Below, in pieces: positions 22,829 through 34,449 of a DNA stretch of 64,000 nt; positions within the stretch are counted from its first letter, which is position 1; every line of letters begins with the position of its first letter. Source of the stretch: Mallotus nudiflorus (Eukaryota; Streptophyta; Magnoliopsida; Malpighiales; Euphorbiaceae); contig CANTUR010000837.1 of assembly GCA_947683625.1 (NCBI GenBank), positions 682,001 through 746,000 of the forward strand. Reading direction: 5' to 3'. The notes beneath the pieces were generated by a model. It saw nothing but the letters and a program-made list of their open reading frames with translations, ran no database searches and was not told the DNA's origin. Position numbers and translations under genes: made by a program.

Positions 22829-24804
22829 GTGTCTTTCTATGGTCTATGCAGGTTTATGGATCTAAGTTCCAGAGTCTGATGAAGTAACGTATGTTAGTGC
22901 TCCTAGGTTGTCTTCGGATAGAGACCTCCCTTCGATTCTTTTAATAGTAGCAGGTGTGAGAAGATAGTTACAGGTCATGGTCGAAAAAAAAATGCAATTA
23001 TGTGATTTAGATCATTCTTTGGATCCTATTCAAATATATTATGTCAATGATTATTTATGAATTAATATATAAAATTAGTTATAAAATAATTTTATTATAT
23101 AATTTTATCATAAATTTTATTAAATTGATTTGTTCTAAAGATCTAATCGGTTAAATTACTAATAGGTATAAATAATTCCAAAAAAAAAAAAATCTTCTTA
23201 CAACTAAAAAAGTATGGCAACAAAAATTAAGGAAGATAAAATTAGTGTGATATATTTTATTTTAATTTATTTAGTTATTATTCTATTTCAATTATTTATT
23301 TAATGATTTTATTTTACAGTTTATATATTATGTGAATTCTTGACTAGTATCTTTTTAATTATGGAGATATTTTTATTACTATAATTTTATTAGGATTAAA
23401 ATGAATTATTTAGAAGTGGGGGAGTTTTATTTAAAAAGAAAATGCCTATATAAACTTTTATTTGCAAATTGCAACAAATAAATTAATGAATGACCTTTGG
23501 TCATCCATTTGTCCTAACCTTTTTCGTTTTATATTATTTCTTTTGTTTCTCTTTCGGTGTAATATATATATATACATTTATTTATCTTATATTTGGTAAT
23601 GTTTATTTATTTATTCATTTGGTCATGTTTTTTTTGGACTGAGTGATGAGGAAGATAAATAAATGGCTTAACCCATATTTGGGTCTCTGCATTTTTATTT
23701 CTATATATTGAGTCCATGCATTTTTATTTTCATATATTAAGTCCATTCATTTTTATTTTTCGATTCATTGAATCCTTATTTTAAAATTAAAAAGTCAATA
23801 TATGATAAAATAAAAATATATTAATTTTAAATTAAGAATTTAATGTATGATAAAATAAAAGTATAAGCATTTAATATATTAAAAATAAAAATATAAAAAC
23901 TTGATGTATAAAAATAAAATTACAAGATGAAATCTGGAAAAAAAAAGGTTATGCCCTAAATAAATACCCAAAATTATTGCCTACTCCGGTCGATACCCTC
24001 TTGTCTCCTTTTATTATCCTAAACAACATTGGGACCACGTTAATAAAAGCAAATTGCATTAATTAATATTTTCCTAATTAGCTTAGGAACTTGTGGGGAA
24101 GGTTGTACTTGTGCATCTTGTCTCATATATTTAATATTTTATATTGTACTAATAGTTAACCTGCAACAATGAGTTAGCAGCTAGGGTAGATTTGATTTGA
24201 GGCCACCAAGCTGACTCAGGCAATGAAAATTATAGATACAATCATAAAATAAAAAAAAAAACAAAAAAAATTATTGAGTGTTTTTTTAGATGAAATATAT
24301 TTGGTGTTGAGAGCGGAGAAACAAAAATGACAGTAAAAACAATCTCAAATTCTTACACATTTTCCTCTAAATATATAGCAAAAACATTACAAGCAATAAG
24401 GGTGTTAAAATCCAATATTTATACCTACTAACGGGCACGTCTTAATATAATAAGGTGTTAAATCAAATGATTAAATTTTAACACCACAAGGGGAGGAGAT
24501 AAGGAGAATGGAGGGTTCGATCTTTCATCTCCTCAAATAGAATGTCCACAATTTTTGCCATTTGAGCTACTTATGAGGACATAAGGTGTATATTATCATT
24601 TATTGTATATATTGTGATTCAATTGAGGTCAAATTAGATTAGTTAGAGTTGATTATAATTTTTTTTTTTATTAATAGAGATGTCATATTATCTAAGTTTT
24701 GATGGATTACATAATAAGGACACGTTATCCTTTCAAATTAATGGTGACAAGAATCAAACTCTGCATTTCAGAATGTTTTTAAAAATGAATTACCGTTTTA
24801 TATA
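22829..24804. other. Upstream of DUF247 gene and AT-rich spacer
   Basis: No clear TATA box in the first 150 bases upstream of the gene. The rest is AT-rich and without coding signal. A possible MITE-like inverted repeat (23660-23950) is listed separately. Confidence 0.4.
23660..23950. mobile_element. Possible MITE-like inverted repeat
   Basis: The left arm (ggcttaacccatatttgg...tttttatttctatatattgag) roughly mirrors the right arm (aacttgatgtataaaaataa...ggttatgccc). The interior is nearly all A/T. Arms are imperfect and target duplications are not clear, so this is tentative. Confidence 0.3.
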
Positions 24805-24807
24805 TTA

Positions 24808-25248
24808 GGGTCGTTTGGTTTATTATTCGGAAGCGGAATAAAAATTGAAATAAAGGGCAATTGGAAATGGAATAAAAATTTTATCAAAATGTTTGGTTTA
24901 TAAGGGAATTGGAATTGGAATCAATGTTATTTATATATGAAATAATTCTTATTATCAATTTATATTTTTTATTTTATTACTTTTAAAAAAATTATATTTT
25001 ATAAATTTTAATAATATATGATAATATTTAAAATTTTGACTAATTTATAATTAATTTAACTTGATTTCATATGAATGAAAAATCATTCATTACCACTATA
25101 AGGAGAATGAGTGATTTTCATTGATTAGGAAATTCATTGTCATTCTCATTTCAGGACGAAATTTTAATTAACCAAACATTACAATTCAAATCACTCATTC
25201 TGATTCCGATTTTCATCCTTATTTTTTTTTTATAAAACAAATGAGTCT
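24808..25248. mobile_element. Tourist-like MITE (PIF/Harbinger type)
   Basis: 441 bp starting GGGTCGTTTGGTTTAT and ending with its imperfect inverse (ATAAAACAAATGAGTCT). It is flanked by TTA (24805-24807) and TTA (25249-25251), the 3-bp target duplication of PIF/Harbinger elements. No coding capacity. The interior mirrors itself loosely (cggaagcggaataaaaa near the left end, tgattccgattttcatcc near the right). Confidence 0.65.
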
Positions 25249-25415
25249 TTAGTGGTATAGGGAAAAAAAAAAAGTAATACATTATTTAATTTTTCTTACA
25301 AAAGTAAACAAAAAGCATCAACAAGACAACGACCATGCTACATGACGAATTAAACTAGCTAAATAGCTTAAAGCACCAAAGCTAAGTCTTATTACATTCA
25401 AAAAGAACTTGATAC

Positions 25416-26071
25416 TATTGTGGGTTCCTCCCAGTGGAGCCCACATGGTTTGAAAAAAAAAATTAAAGTTTGTAGCACCAAATTTGATGCCACATTTGTT
25501 GGTTTTTTATTTGAAAATTTGGCCAACACAATGGCTATATAAAGTCATGGCCATGGAGAAGAAGCAAAAAGCAAACAACGGGAAAGAGAGCAAAAAATTA
25601 AGTGCTTTGTGTGTGCTTGTGAGGTAAAAGCCAAATTAGTTAGCTTTTATGAGTGTGAGAGAGTTTTAAGGGTTTGAAAAATTTTTATTAACGGGAGACT
25701 GATAAAATAGTGAGGAAAATATTTTAGGGTGATTGTAAAACACTTTGAGTGTCACTATTTTGGTGAGAATTCTTTTATTGTATACCTCTAGTATTGATTT
25801 AGAGAAAACTCTCTCTTGTACCTATTATTTTTATGGTGGAAAAATTATTCAGATTTTGTCTTATGGACATAGCCCAAGAATTAAGGGTGAACCACGTTAA
25901 AATATTAATGTCATTTTTATTATTTATATGGCAGGTTTTTTCGCCTATTTTGCTCACCCGTTGGCCGGTTTAACCGCCTCCATTTATTTATTTGTTTGAT
26001 TATTTCTAGAGTAATTTTATTTTGTCTCTGTGAATTTTATTTTTGTGCCAACTCTGTTAATTTTCCCAACA
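25416..26071 (+). repeat. 5' LTR of the second copia element
   Basis: Starts TATTGTGGG (TGTTGTAGG in the 3' copy) and ends TTCCCAACA. A TATATAAA box lies at 25536-25543. Differences from the 3' LTR are mostly transitions. Confidence 0.95.
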
Positions 26072-26073
26072 AG

Positions 26074-26085
26074 TGGTATCAGAGC
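26074..26085 (+). promoter_or_regulatory. Primer-binding site, initiator Met tRNA
   Basis: TGGTATCAGAGC, an exact match to the usual plant copia primer-binding site, two bases after the LTR. Confidence 0.93.
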
Positions 26086-26148
26086 TATTGGTTCTTGTTC
26101 TAGAGACATTATTTAATACTGCAACGATAGAGGTTAAGACTAGAAAGA

Positions 26149-26932
26149 TGATAAGTTTAAATGGAAAATTACCATATATAGAGAAATAAGATGAAGGATC
26201 TCCTATTTGTGATGAAGTTACATCTATTGATTTTTGCTACAACAAAACCCGAAGGCAAGTCAGATGAGGAATGGACATTTGAGCATGAGCAAGTTTGTGG
26301 CTTCATCTGATAGTTCGTTGAAGATAATGTGTACAACCACATTTGTAATGAAAATCATGCACGGATGTTATGGAACAAGCTTGAGAAGCTGTACACTTCA
26401 AAGACAGATAACAACAAATTATTTTATTTGACAAAATTAACACAGATAAAATATCAGGAAGGCTCTTCTGTCGTTGATCACTTGAATTAAATACAAGGGA
26501 TCATGGATCAATTGTCGACAATGAGCATAAATTTTGATAATGAAATTCTTGTTTTTATAATACTAGCTTCTCTACTAGAGTCATAGGAGATTTTAAAGAT
26601 TTCACTTACCAACTCTGTACCAAATGGTGCAGTGAATATGAAATTTGTCAAAAGTGGTATTCTAAATTAAAAAATAAGATGCATATCAAAGGGTGCTTTT
26701 TCAATATAGTCATATCTTTGTTATAAATTCTAAGGGGAGAAGTGAGACTTAAAGCTCAAAGCAACAAGATAAGAATAGAGGAAAGTCAAAACCATATGCA
26801 AATATTGAATGCCATTACTGCAAAAATAAAGGAAAGATCAAGAATTTTTGTCAAAAGTTCAAGGATAAGAACAAAGGCAAAGATGTGAGAAAAGATGATA
26901 GCAGTGATGATGAAGAAGAAAATCTTTTCTGA
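26149..26932 (+). pseudogene. copia gag (degenerate)
   Basis: Starts MISLNGKLPYIEK and soon hits TAA. Later frames carry the capsid (UBN2) core: MLWNKLEKLYTSKTDNNKLF, then MDQLSTMSINFDNE and SLTNSVPNGAVNM. The zinc knuckle CHYCKNKGKIKNFC (about 26812-26850) has lost its His (now Lys), so the CCHC ligand set is broken. A Lys/Asp-rich tail ends at a TGA near 26930. Confidence 0.85.
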
Positions 26933-26977
26933 GAATTCAATGTCTTTTTTTATGATGATACTATTAATCTTAGTACC

Positions 26978-28290
26978 CATGAGACCAGTTGGATGATTTA
27001 TAGTGGTGCTTCCATTCACGCTATATCTCAAAGAAAATTCTTCTCATCCTACACTTTAAAAGATTCTGGATTTGTGAAAATGGGAAACGAAAATCGAACA
27101 AGAGTTACTAGTAAAGGAGATGTATGTTTGGAAATGGTGAATGACATAATACTAGTCTTAAAGAATGTCAAGCATGTTCCAGATATTTGCCTGAATTTGA
27201 TCTCAATAGGCAAGCTTGATGATGAAGGTTGTTGCAATACCTTCTATAATAGCCAATGGAAACTCACTAAAGGCTCCCTAGTGGTGGTTAGAGGCAAAAA
27301 GGACTTAGCACTGTACTTTATGAATGCAAATCTCTCTAAAGACATGGTGAATGCTATACAAAAAGATAGTACAGTTGAGTTATGGCATACAAGACTCGGT
27401 CATATAAATGAGAAAGGGATGATAGTGTTGTCCAAGAAAAATGTGTTATCTGGAGTAGATCTTATGCATCTGGAGAAATGTGTCGATTATTTTGTAGAAA
27501 AGCAAAACAGGGTTGCTTTCAGGAGTACTCTTCCTTCTAGAATGTGCTAAATTTAATTTATTCAGACTTATGTGAGCTAATGCCAAAGTCACTTATTGGT
27601 TGTCAGTACTTTATGACTTTTATTGAAGATCATTCTTGGAAGATGTGGGCATACACATTGAAGTTAAAAGATTAGGTGCTAAATGTCTTCAAGGAATTTC
27701 ATACCCTGGTGGAGAGATAAACTGGCAAGAAGCTTAAGTGCATCTAAATAGACAACTATAGAGAGTATTCTAGACCATTTGATGGTTATTGTAAAAAGCA
27801 AGGCATACAACATCAAATGACACCTCCAAAGATGCCGCAGTTGAATGGTTTAGCTGAGAGGATGAACAAAACTTTGATGGAAAGAGTCATATCTTTGCTC
27901 TCATATTCAAAGCTGCCTAAGTCATTTTAGGGTGAAGCTTTACTTATAGCAGTGCATGTGTTAAACCTTTTACTATGTATTCCTTTATAATATGACACTC
28001 CAGAGAGGGTATGGTTAGGAAAAGATGTTTCTTATGGTCATTTGTGGGTTTTTAGATGTAAAGCCTTTATGTATATTCCTACGGATGAGAGGTCCAATCT
28101 TAATGTCAAGACACAACAGTGTGTGTTTATTGGCTATGGTTAAGATTAACTTAGCTATAGATTTTATGGTCAAGTCTAGAAGATGCTTATCAGAAGCCAT
28201 GATGCCATGTTTATTGATGAAAAGACAATCAAAGATATTGCCAAAGTTAGGAAGAACATCCCCAACTCTGATGATTATTCAAATTTAAAG
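26978..28290 (+). pseudogene. copia protease and integrase (degenerate)
   Basis: The protease starts at SWMIYSGASIHAI; the catalytic Asp is Tyr, so it should be inactive. The pre-integrase region ELWHTRLGHINEKGM keeps its His pair but has CVDYF where CxxC is expected, losing a zinc ligand. The integrase core keeps its acidic triad positions: YSDLCEL, then IDNYREYS, then LNGLAERMNKTL, with several stops between. The C-terminal part has TPERVWLGKDVSYGHLWVFRCKAF and FIDEKTIKD. Confidence 0.85.
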
Positions 28291-28559
28291 TTATTTCCTC
28301 TAACAACGGTGCTAAGGGAAGTTGGAGATGAAGATGAAGCTATTCTACCAGATGTAAGTAATGAAGATGCTCCTGTTAAAATTCCATCTGAAGGTGATGA
28401 TGATGATGGTGTTCATGATCAACCACCAACATATAAGACTTCTCCAGTGCCATGGAGGAGATATGATAGAATCAGACAACTTTCTAGTAGATAACTTAGA
28501 GACTAGTTTGTATTACTAACTAACAGGGAGAGCCAGAAAGCTTTACAGAGGCTATGAAT

Positions 28560-30060
28560 GATGAACACAAGTAGAAATAGTTTGAAGCCATACATGATGA
28601 GATGACGTCTCTGCATGAGAACAAAACGTTTGAGCTGGTAAAGTTGCCTATAGGCAAAAGAGCTTTAAAGAATAAGTGGGTGTTAAGGATCAAGTATGAA
28701 GAACATAGTCTCCAGCTACGATTTAAAGCTAGATTAGTTGTAAAAGGATTCAACCAAAGAAAGGGTATTAACTTTGATGAGATTTTTTCTCTAGTCATGA
28801 AGATGACATCCATCTATACTGTGTTAGGTTTAACATCAAGTTTTGATATAAAGATCATGCAAATGGATGTTAAAATTGCTTTCCTTCATGGTGATTCGGA
28901 AGAAGAAATATTTATGGAGTAGCCAGAGAGTTTCAAAGAAAAGGGAAAAGAGGACTATGTTTGTAGATTGAAGAAAAGCTTGTACGGTTTGAAACAGGCA
29001 CCAAGACAATGGTATAAGAAGTTTGACTTTGTTATGGGGGAGTAAGGTTACAAGAAGACCACTTCCAACCATTATGTATTTGTTAAGAAATTCTCTGATG
29101 ATGACTTTATTATGTTGTTGCTCTATATGGATGACATGTTGATTGTTGGTTGGAATGTTACCAAAATCAACAGCTTGAAGAAACAGTTGAGTAAGTTTTT
29201 TGCTATGAAAGACTTAAGATTAACAAAGCAGATTCTTAGCATGAAGATCATCAAAGATAGAGGCATTAAGAAGCTATGGTTGTCACAAGAGAAGTATATT
29301 GAGAAGGTACTTCAGAGGTTCAACATGTACAATGCTAAAGTGGTTAGCTATCCTCTTGCTAATCATTTTAGATTGGCTTCTCAGCAAAGCCCTTCCATTG
29401 ATAAGGAGAAGGAAGAGATGGATAGAGTTCCACATGCTTTAGTAGTTGGTATTTTAATGTATACCATTGTGTGTACACGGGTAGATATTGTACACCGGTT
29501 AGAGTTATAAGTCGGTTCCTTTAAAATCTTGAAAAGGAATATTGGGCTACAGTAAAATGGATTCCCAAGTATCTTTGTGGAATATCCAAAATATGCTTGT
29601 GTTTTAGAGATACCAAACTTGTGTTAGCTGGATATATAGATACAGACATGGCGGATGATGTTAACTCGAGAAAGTCAACCTCTGGTCACCTTGTTACATT
29701 TGCAGCGGAAGCTGTGTCATAGTAGTCAAAATTATAAAAATATATTGATTTGTCTACCATTGAAGTAGAGTTTATTACAACAACTGAAGGTTATAAAGAG
29801 TTTTTATGGATGAAGAAGTTCTTAAATGAACTTGGTTTTCAGAAAGACAAATACGAGCAATTTTGTGATAGTTAAAGTGTTATCTACCTTGGTAAGAATT
29901 CCTCATTTCTTTCAAGATTAAAGCACATCGATGTGAGATATTACTATATATGGGATGTACTGGAGAAGAAGTTATTATAACTTAAGAAGATCTATATAGA
30001 TGAAAATAGATCAGACATATTAACGAAGACTCTACCAAGGGAGAAGTTCGAATTTTATTG
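28560..30060 (+). pseudogene. copia reverse transcriptase and RNase H (degenerate)
   Basis: Reverse transcriptase blocks in order: LVKLPIGKRALKNKWV, FKARLVVKGFNQRKGINFDE, IMQMDVKIAFLHGD (first catalytic Asp), LKKSLYGLKQAPRQWYKKF and LLLYMDDMLIVG, where the catalytic box is YMDD. RNase H: GYIDTDMADDVNSRKSTSGH, LSTIEVEFI and LKHIDVRYYYI, ending with DILTKTLPREKFEF. TAG and TAA codons interrupt at about 28921, 29044, 29508 and 29722. Confidence 0.88.
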
Positions 30061-30096
30061 ATTGGCCACCAGAATGGTGATGACCACCATGTAGTC

Positions 30097-30110
30097 GAAA
30101 GGGGAAGAAA
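30097..30110 (+). promoter_or_regulatory. Polypurine tract of the second copia element
   Basis: gaaaggggaagaaa directly before the 3' LTR, the usual plus-strand primer position. Confidence 0.85.
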
Positions 30111-30760
30111 TGTTGTAGGTCCCTTTTAATGGAGCCCATAAGGTTTGAAAAAATTAAAGTTTGCAGCACCAAATTCGGTGCTAGATTTATTGATTTTTTA
30201 GTTGAAAAATTAGCTAACATAATGGCTATATAAAGCCATGGCCATAGAGAAGAAGCAACAGGTAAACAATGGGGAAAATAGCAAAAAATTAAGTGCTTTG
30301 TATGCTTGTGAGGTAAGAGCCAAAGTTAGTTAGCTTTAATGAATATGAGAGAGTTTTAAGGATTTGGAAAATCTTTCTCAATGGGTGAGTGATAAAATAG
30401 TGAGGAAAATATTTTAGAATGTTTAGGAAACACTTTGAGTGTCACTATTTTGGTGAGAACTCTTTTATTGTATACCTCTAGTGTTGATCTAGAAAAGACT
30501 CTCTCTTATACCTACTAGTTTTATAATTGAAGAATTATTTAGATTTTGTCATGTGGACTTAGCCCAAGAATTAAGGGTGAATCACATTAAAATATTGGTG
30601 TCATTTTTATTATTTATACAACAAAATTTACCGCTTATTTTACTCACCCGTTGGCTAGTTTAACCACCTCCATTTATTTATTTACTTGATTTCTACAGTA
30701 ATTTTATTTTATCTCTATAAACATTATTCTATTGTGCCAACTCTGTTAATTTTCCCAATA
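30111..30760 (+). repeat. 3' LTR of the second copia element
   Basis: Starts TGTTGTAGG and ends TTCCCAATA. A TATATAAA box lies at 30227-30234. It is the partner of 25416-26071. Confidence 0.95.
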
Positions 30761-31028
30761 GATACATGCTCCATCGAACTATAATTCACATGAAACTGCA
30801 TAGTAAGGAAAGATAACAGGACATATTTGGACTTGAATTTTTCTTCTGATTAAGACGTGCTGGATCCATCCCCACCTGTTGCATTTTCAACTAAATCAAA
30901 AGTCCATATTTTAAGGATGATATTTCCTTTATTATCTCGACTCTCGCAACACTTATACATTTTGCAAAATGCTTCGAGATAAAGGGAATTTGAAGGAAGC
31001 TGAACATCTCTGGAAAGCTTATGACTCT

Positions 31029-31560
31029 CTAATCATCATTACTCTCATTTGTGAGCTTGTTAATACTAGCTCCTCCAAGCATAGCAGAAAGGATTTTAAC
31101 CTCCCTTTCCTGTTTATCCACAGATAGGCCATTGAAAAGGGTCATGAAATGTTTGTCTAGAGGAGCACTCCATATCTCTGAAAATTTTTTTCTTGATCTG
31201 CTATAGTATAGTGTGTCCTTGTTGTTTCTGGTTCTTGTCATTTACACTATTTTTAAAACTTATAACTAGATCAAAAGTTCTCCTTCTATGGATTCTCGCA
31301 CCAAGACCAGTAGTACTTCTATACATGTCACTAAAATTTGAGAGATATTGGTAATAATCTCTAAAAGGAAGCAAAGTGTACATCTCACGAAGGCATCTAG
31401 CTCTATAATTATAGTTGCTTTCATTTTAGAGCCTATCGATGCTAGTTCCTCCGAGTAGAATTGAGAGGATTTTGAGATCTTGCTCCTATTTGTAAACAGC
31501 TAGCTCTTTGAATCGAGGCATGACTAATATCTTTTTCTCTATATATTCAATTTTGGAAAT
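31029..31560 (-). pseudogene. Unrecognised gene remnant with an internal duplication
   Basis: Two minus-strand stretches about 370 bp apart encode the same motif: LKILSILLGGTSIDRL...NESN (about 31480-31425) and VKILSAMLGGASINKLTNESND (about 31108-31035). Between them the frames read EMYTLLPFRDYYQYLSNF and RTFDLVISFKNS. Frames change and stops intervene, so this is a decayed gene or captured fragment. I cannot name the family. No transposon ends are obvious around it; it lies 270 bp to the right of the copia element and just left of the Mutator-like element. Confidence 0.4.
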
Positions 31561-31696
31561 CATCTCTATGATTGTTACTCGGTTTTGCTGTTGTTTGAAT
31601 GTTTTCAATTCTATATATATATATATATGTAGATATGTAGAGTCATACACACAGAATATATATAAGGAATAAGCGTCAATTTCCCCCCCTAACTTT

Positions 31697-33342
31697 GAAC
31701 TAATTATCAAATTGCCCTCTGAACTTGAATCCAATGGGCAAATAAGTCAAATTTTTACTTTTTTGACAAATTAGGACAAGACTTTCAATTTTAGGCCAAA
31801 TAAATTCAAATTGTGACCATCATCCTGCTGTGCAACAATCACCAATTTTTTAGTTCAAATTTATGTAACATTAAAAAAATGGTTTGACTTTCAAATCTCT
31901 TTTTTAAAAATCTTTATCAATTACTTTAGTTAATTAATTTTTTTCTTTATTATTAACTCTTCCTATTCCTTTTTTATCCTCTTCTTTTCTTGCCTTCCTT
32001 GGCCAACAACCACTAAAACCTCTCTCCTTTGATTTGCTCTTCTTCGTGGGGGATAGCACAGCGCCATGGGCAAATTCATGAAGAAGCCAAGTTGTTGCCT
32101 CTATCAATCTCTCTCTGCCTCGCTCTTTAAATCCAAATATAAACCCCTCCTCCTCCACCTACCTTGTTCGCCTCGGCTGTTAGTGAGTATCCCTAGCTCT
32201 GGAGCTGTCATCTTGTTAAATGAAGAATGAAGAAATTAATCTTCTTTTGAGCGTTTTGTTTCTAGAGAAGTTGATATAAATGAATAAATTCTGTGTGCTT
32301 AGTGAGGATGTTTAACAGGGCCACTGAGGAGAGTGAGGAAGGTAGATGGTGAATGAAAGAGACAAGCTAGATTTTTTTTAATATGTTTATTATAGGTTAT
32401 ATTAGGCAATATGCATTGTTTTGATTCAGGTTATTTGTTTTTTTGCAATTTATTTGAGTTTTTGTTATTTTTGTGATGTTGCAGGAAATGTGGATTCTTT
32501 AATTTGTTAAATAATTGATAGAATTCAACTTATTGTTCATGCAACAACTCATTTGATGTTGAGGTCATTCACGAACCTTTGCACCCCACTGCTGTTGAAC
32601 AACTGCAGCATCAGCAGCAGCAGAATCTGTGCTTAATAAAAGTTTCAGATGGGTGTCTTGAATTTTTTCGAAATGGTAATGGTGGTGGTGAAGGTTCTTT
32701 TGTTGCTGATAAGATAATTGGGTTAGCATGCGATGATGGAAATGCTGCATGTTTGTTTTGGCTTGCCTTGAGGCATGAAATGCCAAATCAGAGTGAACAC
32801 TAAAAAGGTGAAGTAAAATGAGCATGGACATTGTTTTGAGTAGATAAAAGATATTGGATTTTGTTTTAATTTTGTTTTAATTTTGTGTTGAGATTTGATT
32901 GTTTCGAGTTATTTCATTTTCAGTTGGAGATGATATGAGTTTGTTGAATTGAATTTTTTTGGACTTTAAAAGAGGAAAGATGATGGTGGTGGTGGTAGTA
33001 GCAGCAACAACAACGAAAAAGCAATGATGTCCGGTGAGGTGAATGGAGAGATGAAGCTATCCGGTGGTTGGTGTTGAAAAATGTTTTAAATAACAGTGTT
33101 TCTGAATTAAAGAACAGTGTTTTGGTCCTATTGAAACAATAATTTTTTTATATAGATTTATTAATAAAATATTTATTTCACATGCTTGTTGAAGAGTTTG
33201 CACTACACGTGATTATTTCAAATCCAATTTGGATTTATTTGGCCTGAAAATTGAAAGTTTTGTCCTAATTTGTCGAAAAAGTAAAAATTGGACTTATTTG
33301 CTCATTGGGTTCAAGTTCAGGGGGCAGTTTGACCATTAGTTC
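31697..33342. mobile_element. Mutator-like element, non-autonomous (long terminal inverted repeats)
   Basis: Left terminus GAACTAATTATCAAATTGCC and right terminus (reverse) GAACTAATGGTCAAACTGCC open inverted repeats of about 115 bp that include caaataagt, tttttactttt and caatttt blocks in both arms. The flanks are an exact 10-bp direct repeat CCCTAACTTT (31687-31696 and 33343-33352), in the size range of Mutator target duplications (usually 9-10). The 1.6-kb element has no transposase. The interior holds short open frames of unknown origin: a 74-codon one on minus (31934-32158), and a Gln-rich or His-rich region around 32565-32831 with CAG-type repeats, possibly captured host sequence. Confidence 0.75.
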
Positions 33343-33352
33343 CCCTAACTTT

Positions 33353-34002
33353 TATACAAAGACAAATTTAGCTATTTTGTTATCTTTTGGACCAATTTAG
33401 CCATTGAACTATGCATTAAAGGTCCAATTAGCCCATATAATTACACTTGCCCCCCTTTTTTTTTATAGGTAAACTAAAGACCCTTAGATATTTACAAAAA
33501 CCTCCCTAAGAGTTTACTTATTTAACAAGTTAATCCATATTATGATAAAAAAAATTCTAAATTTAAATTTTTTAAAATATATTTATAACTATGTTTGTAT
33601 CATATAAAATTTAATAAATAATAACATATTATATGAAATAAAAAAATTTAATTACACATAAAATATATATTTTTAATATAATCATGCGTTATGTTTTATT
33701 TGTATTTATACCAATATGTACATCATTTATTTTCGTGAACTGGTAGATAATCTAGCTTTATCGTTAGGCCAACATTGATTGGAAAATATAGCAAATAATT
33801 AATTAGTTGCCAAATGATTTACTATTAATGCAGGCAGTTTATTGACATAATTATCTAGCTAAAAAATGCCTCTTAATTATAATTTTCAACATTATGAACC
33901 ACTTTAGATCCTACTGATACATTAGCTTATGACATGACAAAAGCAATCAGCATCGTCTAAGATAATATACTAACTCCGGTTGTTATATCATAAAAGTAAA
34001 AT
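33353..34002. other. AT-rich spacer
   Basis: Begins with text in the style of a Mutator-type terminal repeat ('taacttttatacaaagacaaatttagc'), so an older related element may flank the one above. No gene seen. Confidence 0.35.
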
Positions 34003-34449
34003 GATGCTTGTGACGCAATTGGTGCTGAACTGTGGGCAGTATAGCAAGGTTTGTTTCTAGCATGGGATAAAGAATTTCGAAATGTGAATGTGGAAATCGA
34101 CTCCAATATTGTGGTTCATTGGCTTAATGGTATTTCTGTTTGTGCGAGTATGCATGCTAACCTTGTGTACGCTTGCTTAGATTATCTAAAACGTGACTGG
34201 TCTGTGACTGTGGCTCATATCTTCAATGAGGCAAATCAAGTTGCAGACTGCCTAGCTTCTAAAGCTTTGGAGCTTCCGATGGGTATTAAAGAGCTTGTTG
34301 TTGCGCTTAGTGATATCATTCAGCTGTTGGTTATGGACGAGTTGGGTGTGGCTTGGCCACGACGTGTTATGCTGTTTAGTTTTTGGTGCTGGTGTTCTGT
34401 TTCCTTTTTTTGGCCTTTGGCCCTCCTCTGTATCTTAAAAAAAAAAAAA
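34003..34449 (+). mobile_element. 5'-truncated LINE: RNase H tail and poly-A
   Basis: The frame 34051-34455 reads a LINE-type RNase H (RVT_3) domain: GAELWAV, VNVEIDSNIVVHWLNG, a VTVAHIFNEANQVADCLASKA block with the conserved His and Asp, then a hydrophobic tail typical of LINE ends. A run of 12 A (34438-34449) follows at once. No reverse transcriptase is present, so it is a short 3' remnant. A TAG before LFLAWDKEF shows it is not intact. Confidence 0.8.

Larger units (their letters stand above)
25416..30760 (+). mobile_element. Full-length Ty1/copia retrotransposon (degenerate)
   Basis: 5345 bp with paired LTRs of 656 and 650 bp, a Met-tRNA primer-binding site, gag, protease, integrase, reverse transcriptase, RNase H and a polypurine tract in copia order. 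A perfect 5-bp target duplication GATAC (25411-25415 and 30761-30765) marks a single insertion. Both LTR ends have decayed (5' LTR starts TA, 3' LTR ends TA). The polyprotein resembles those named after TNT 1-94. Every domain has stops, so it is dead. Confidence 0.96.
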
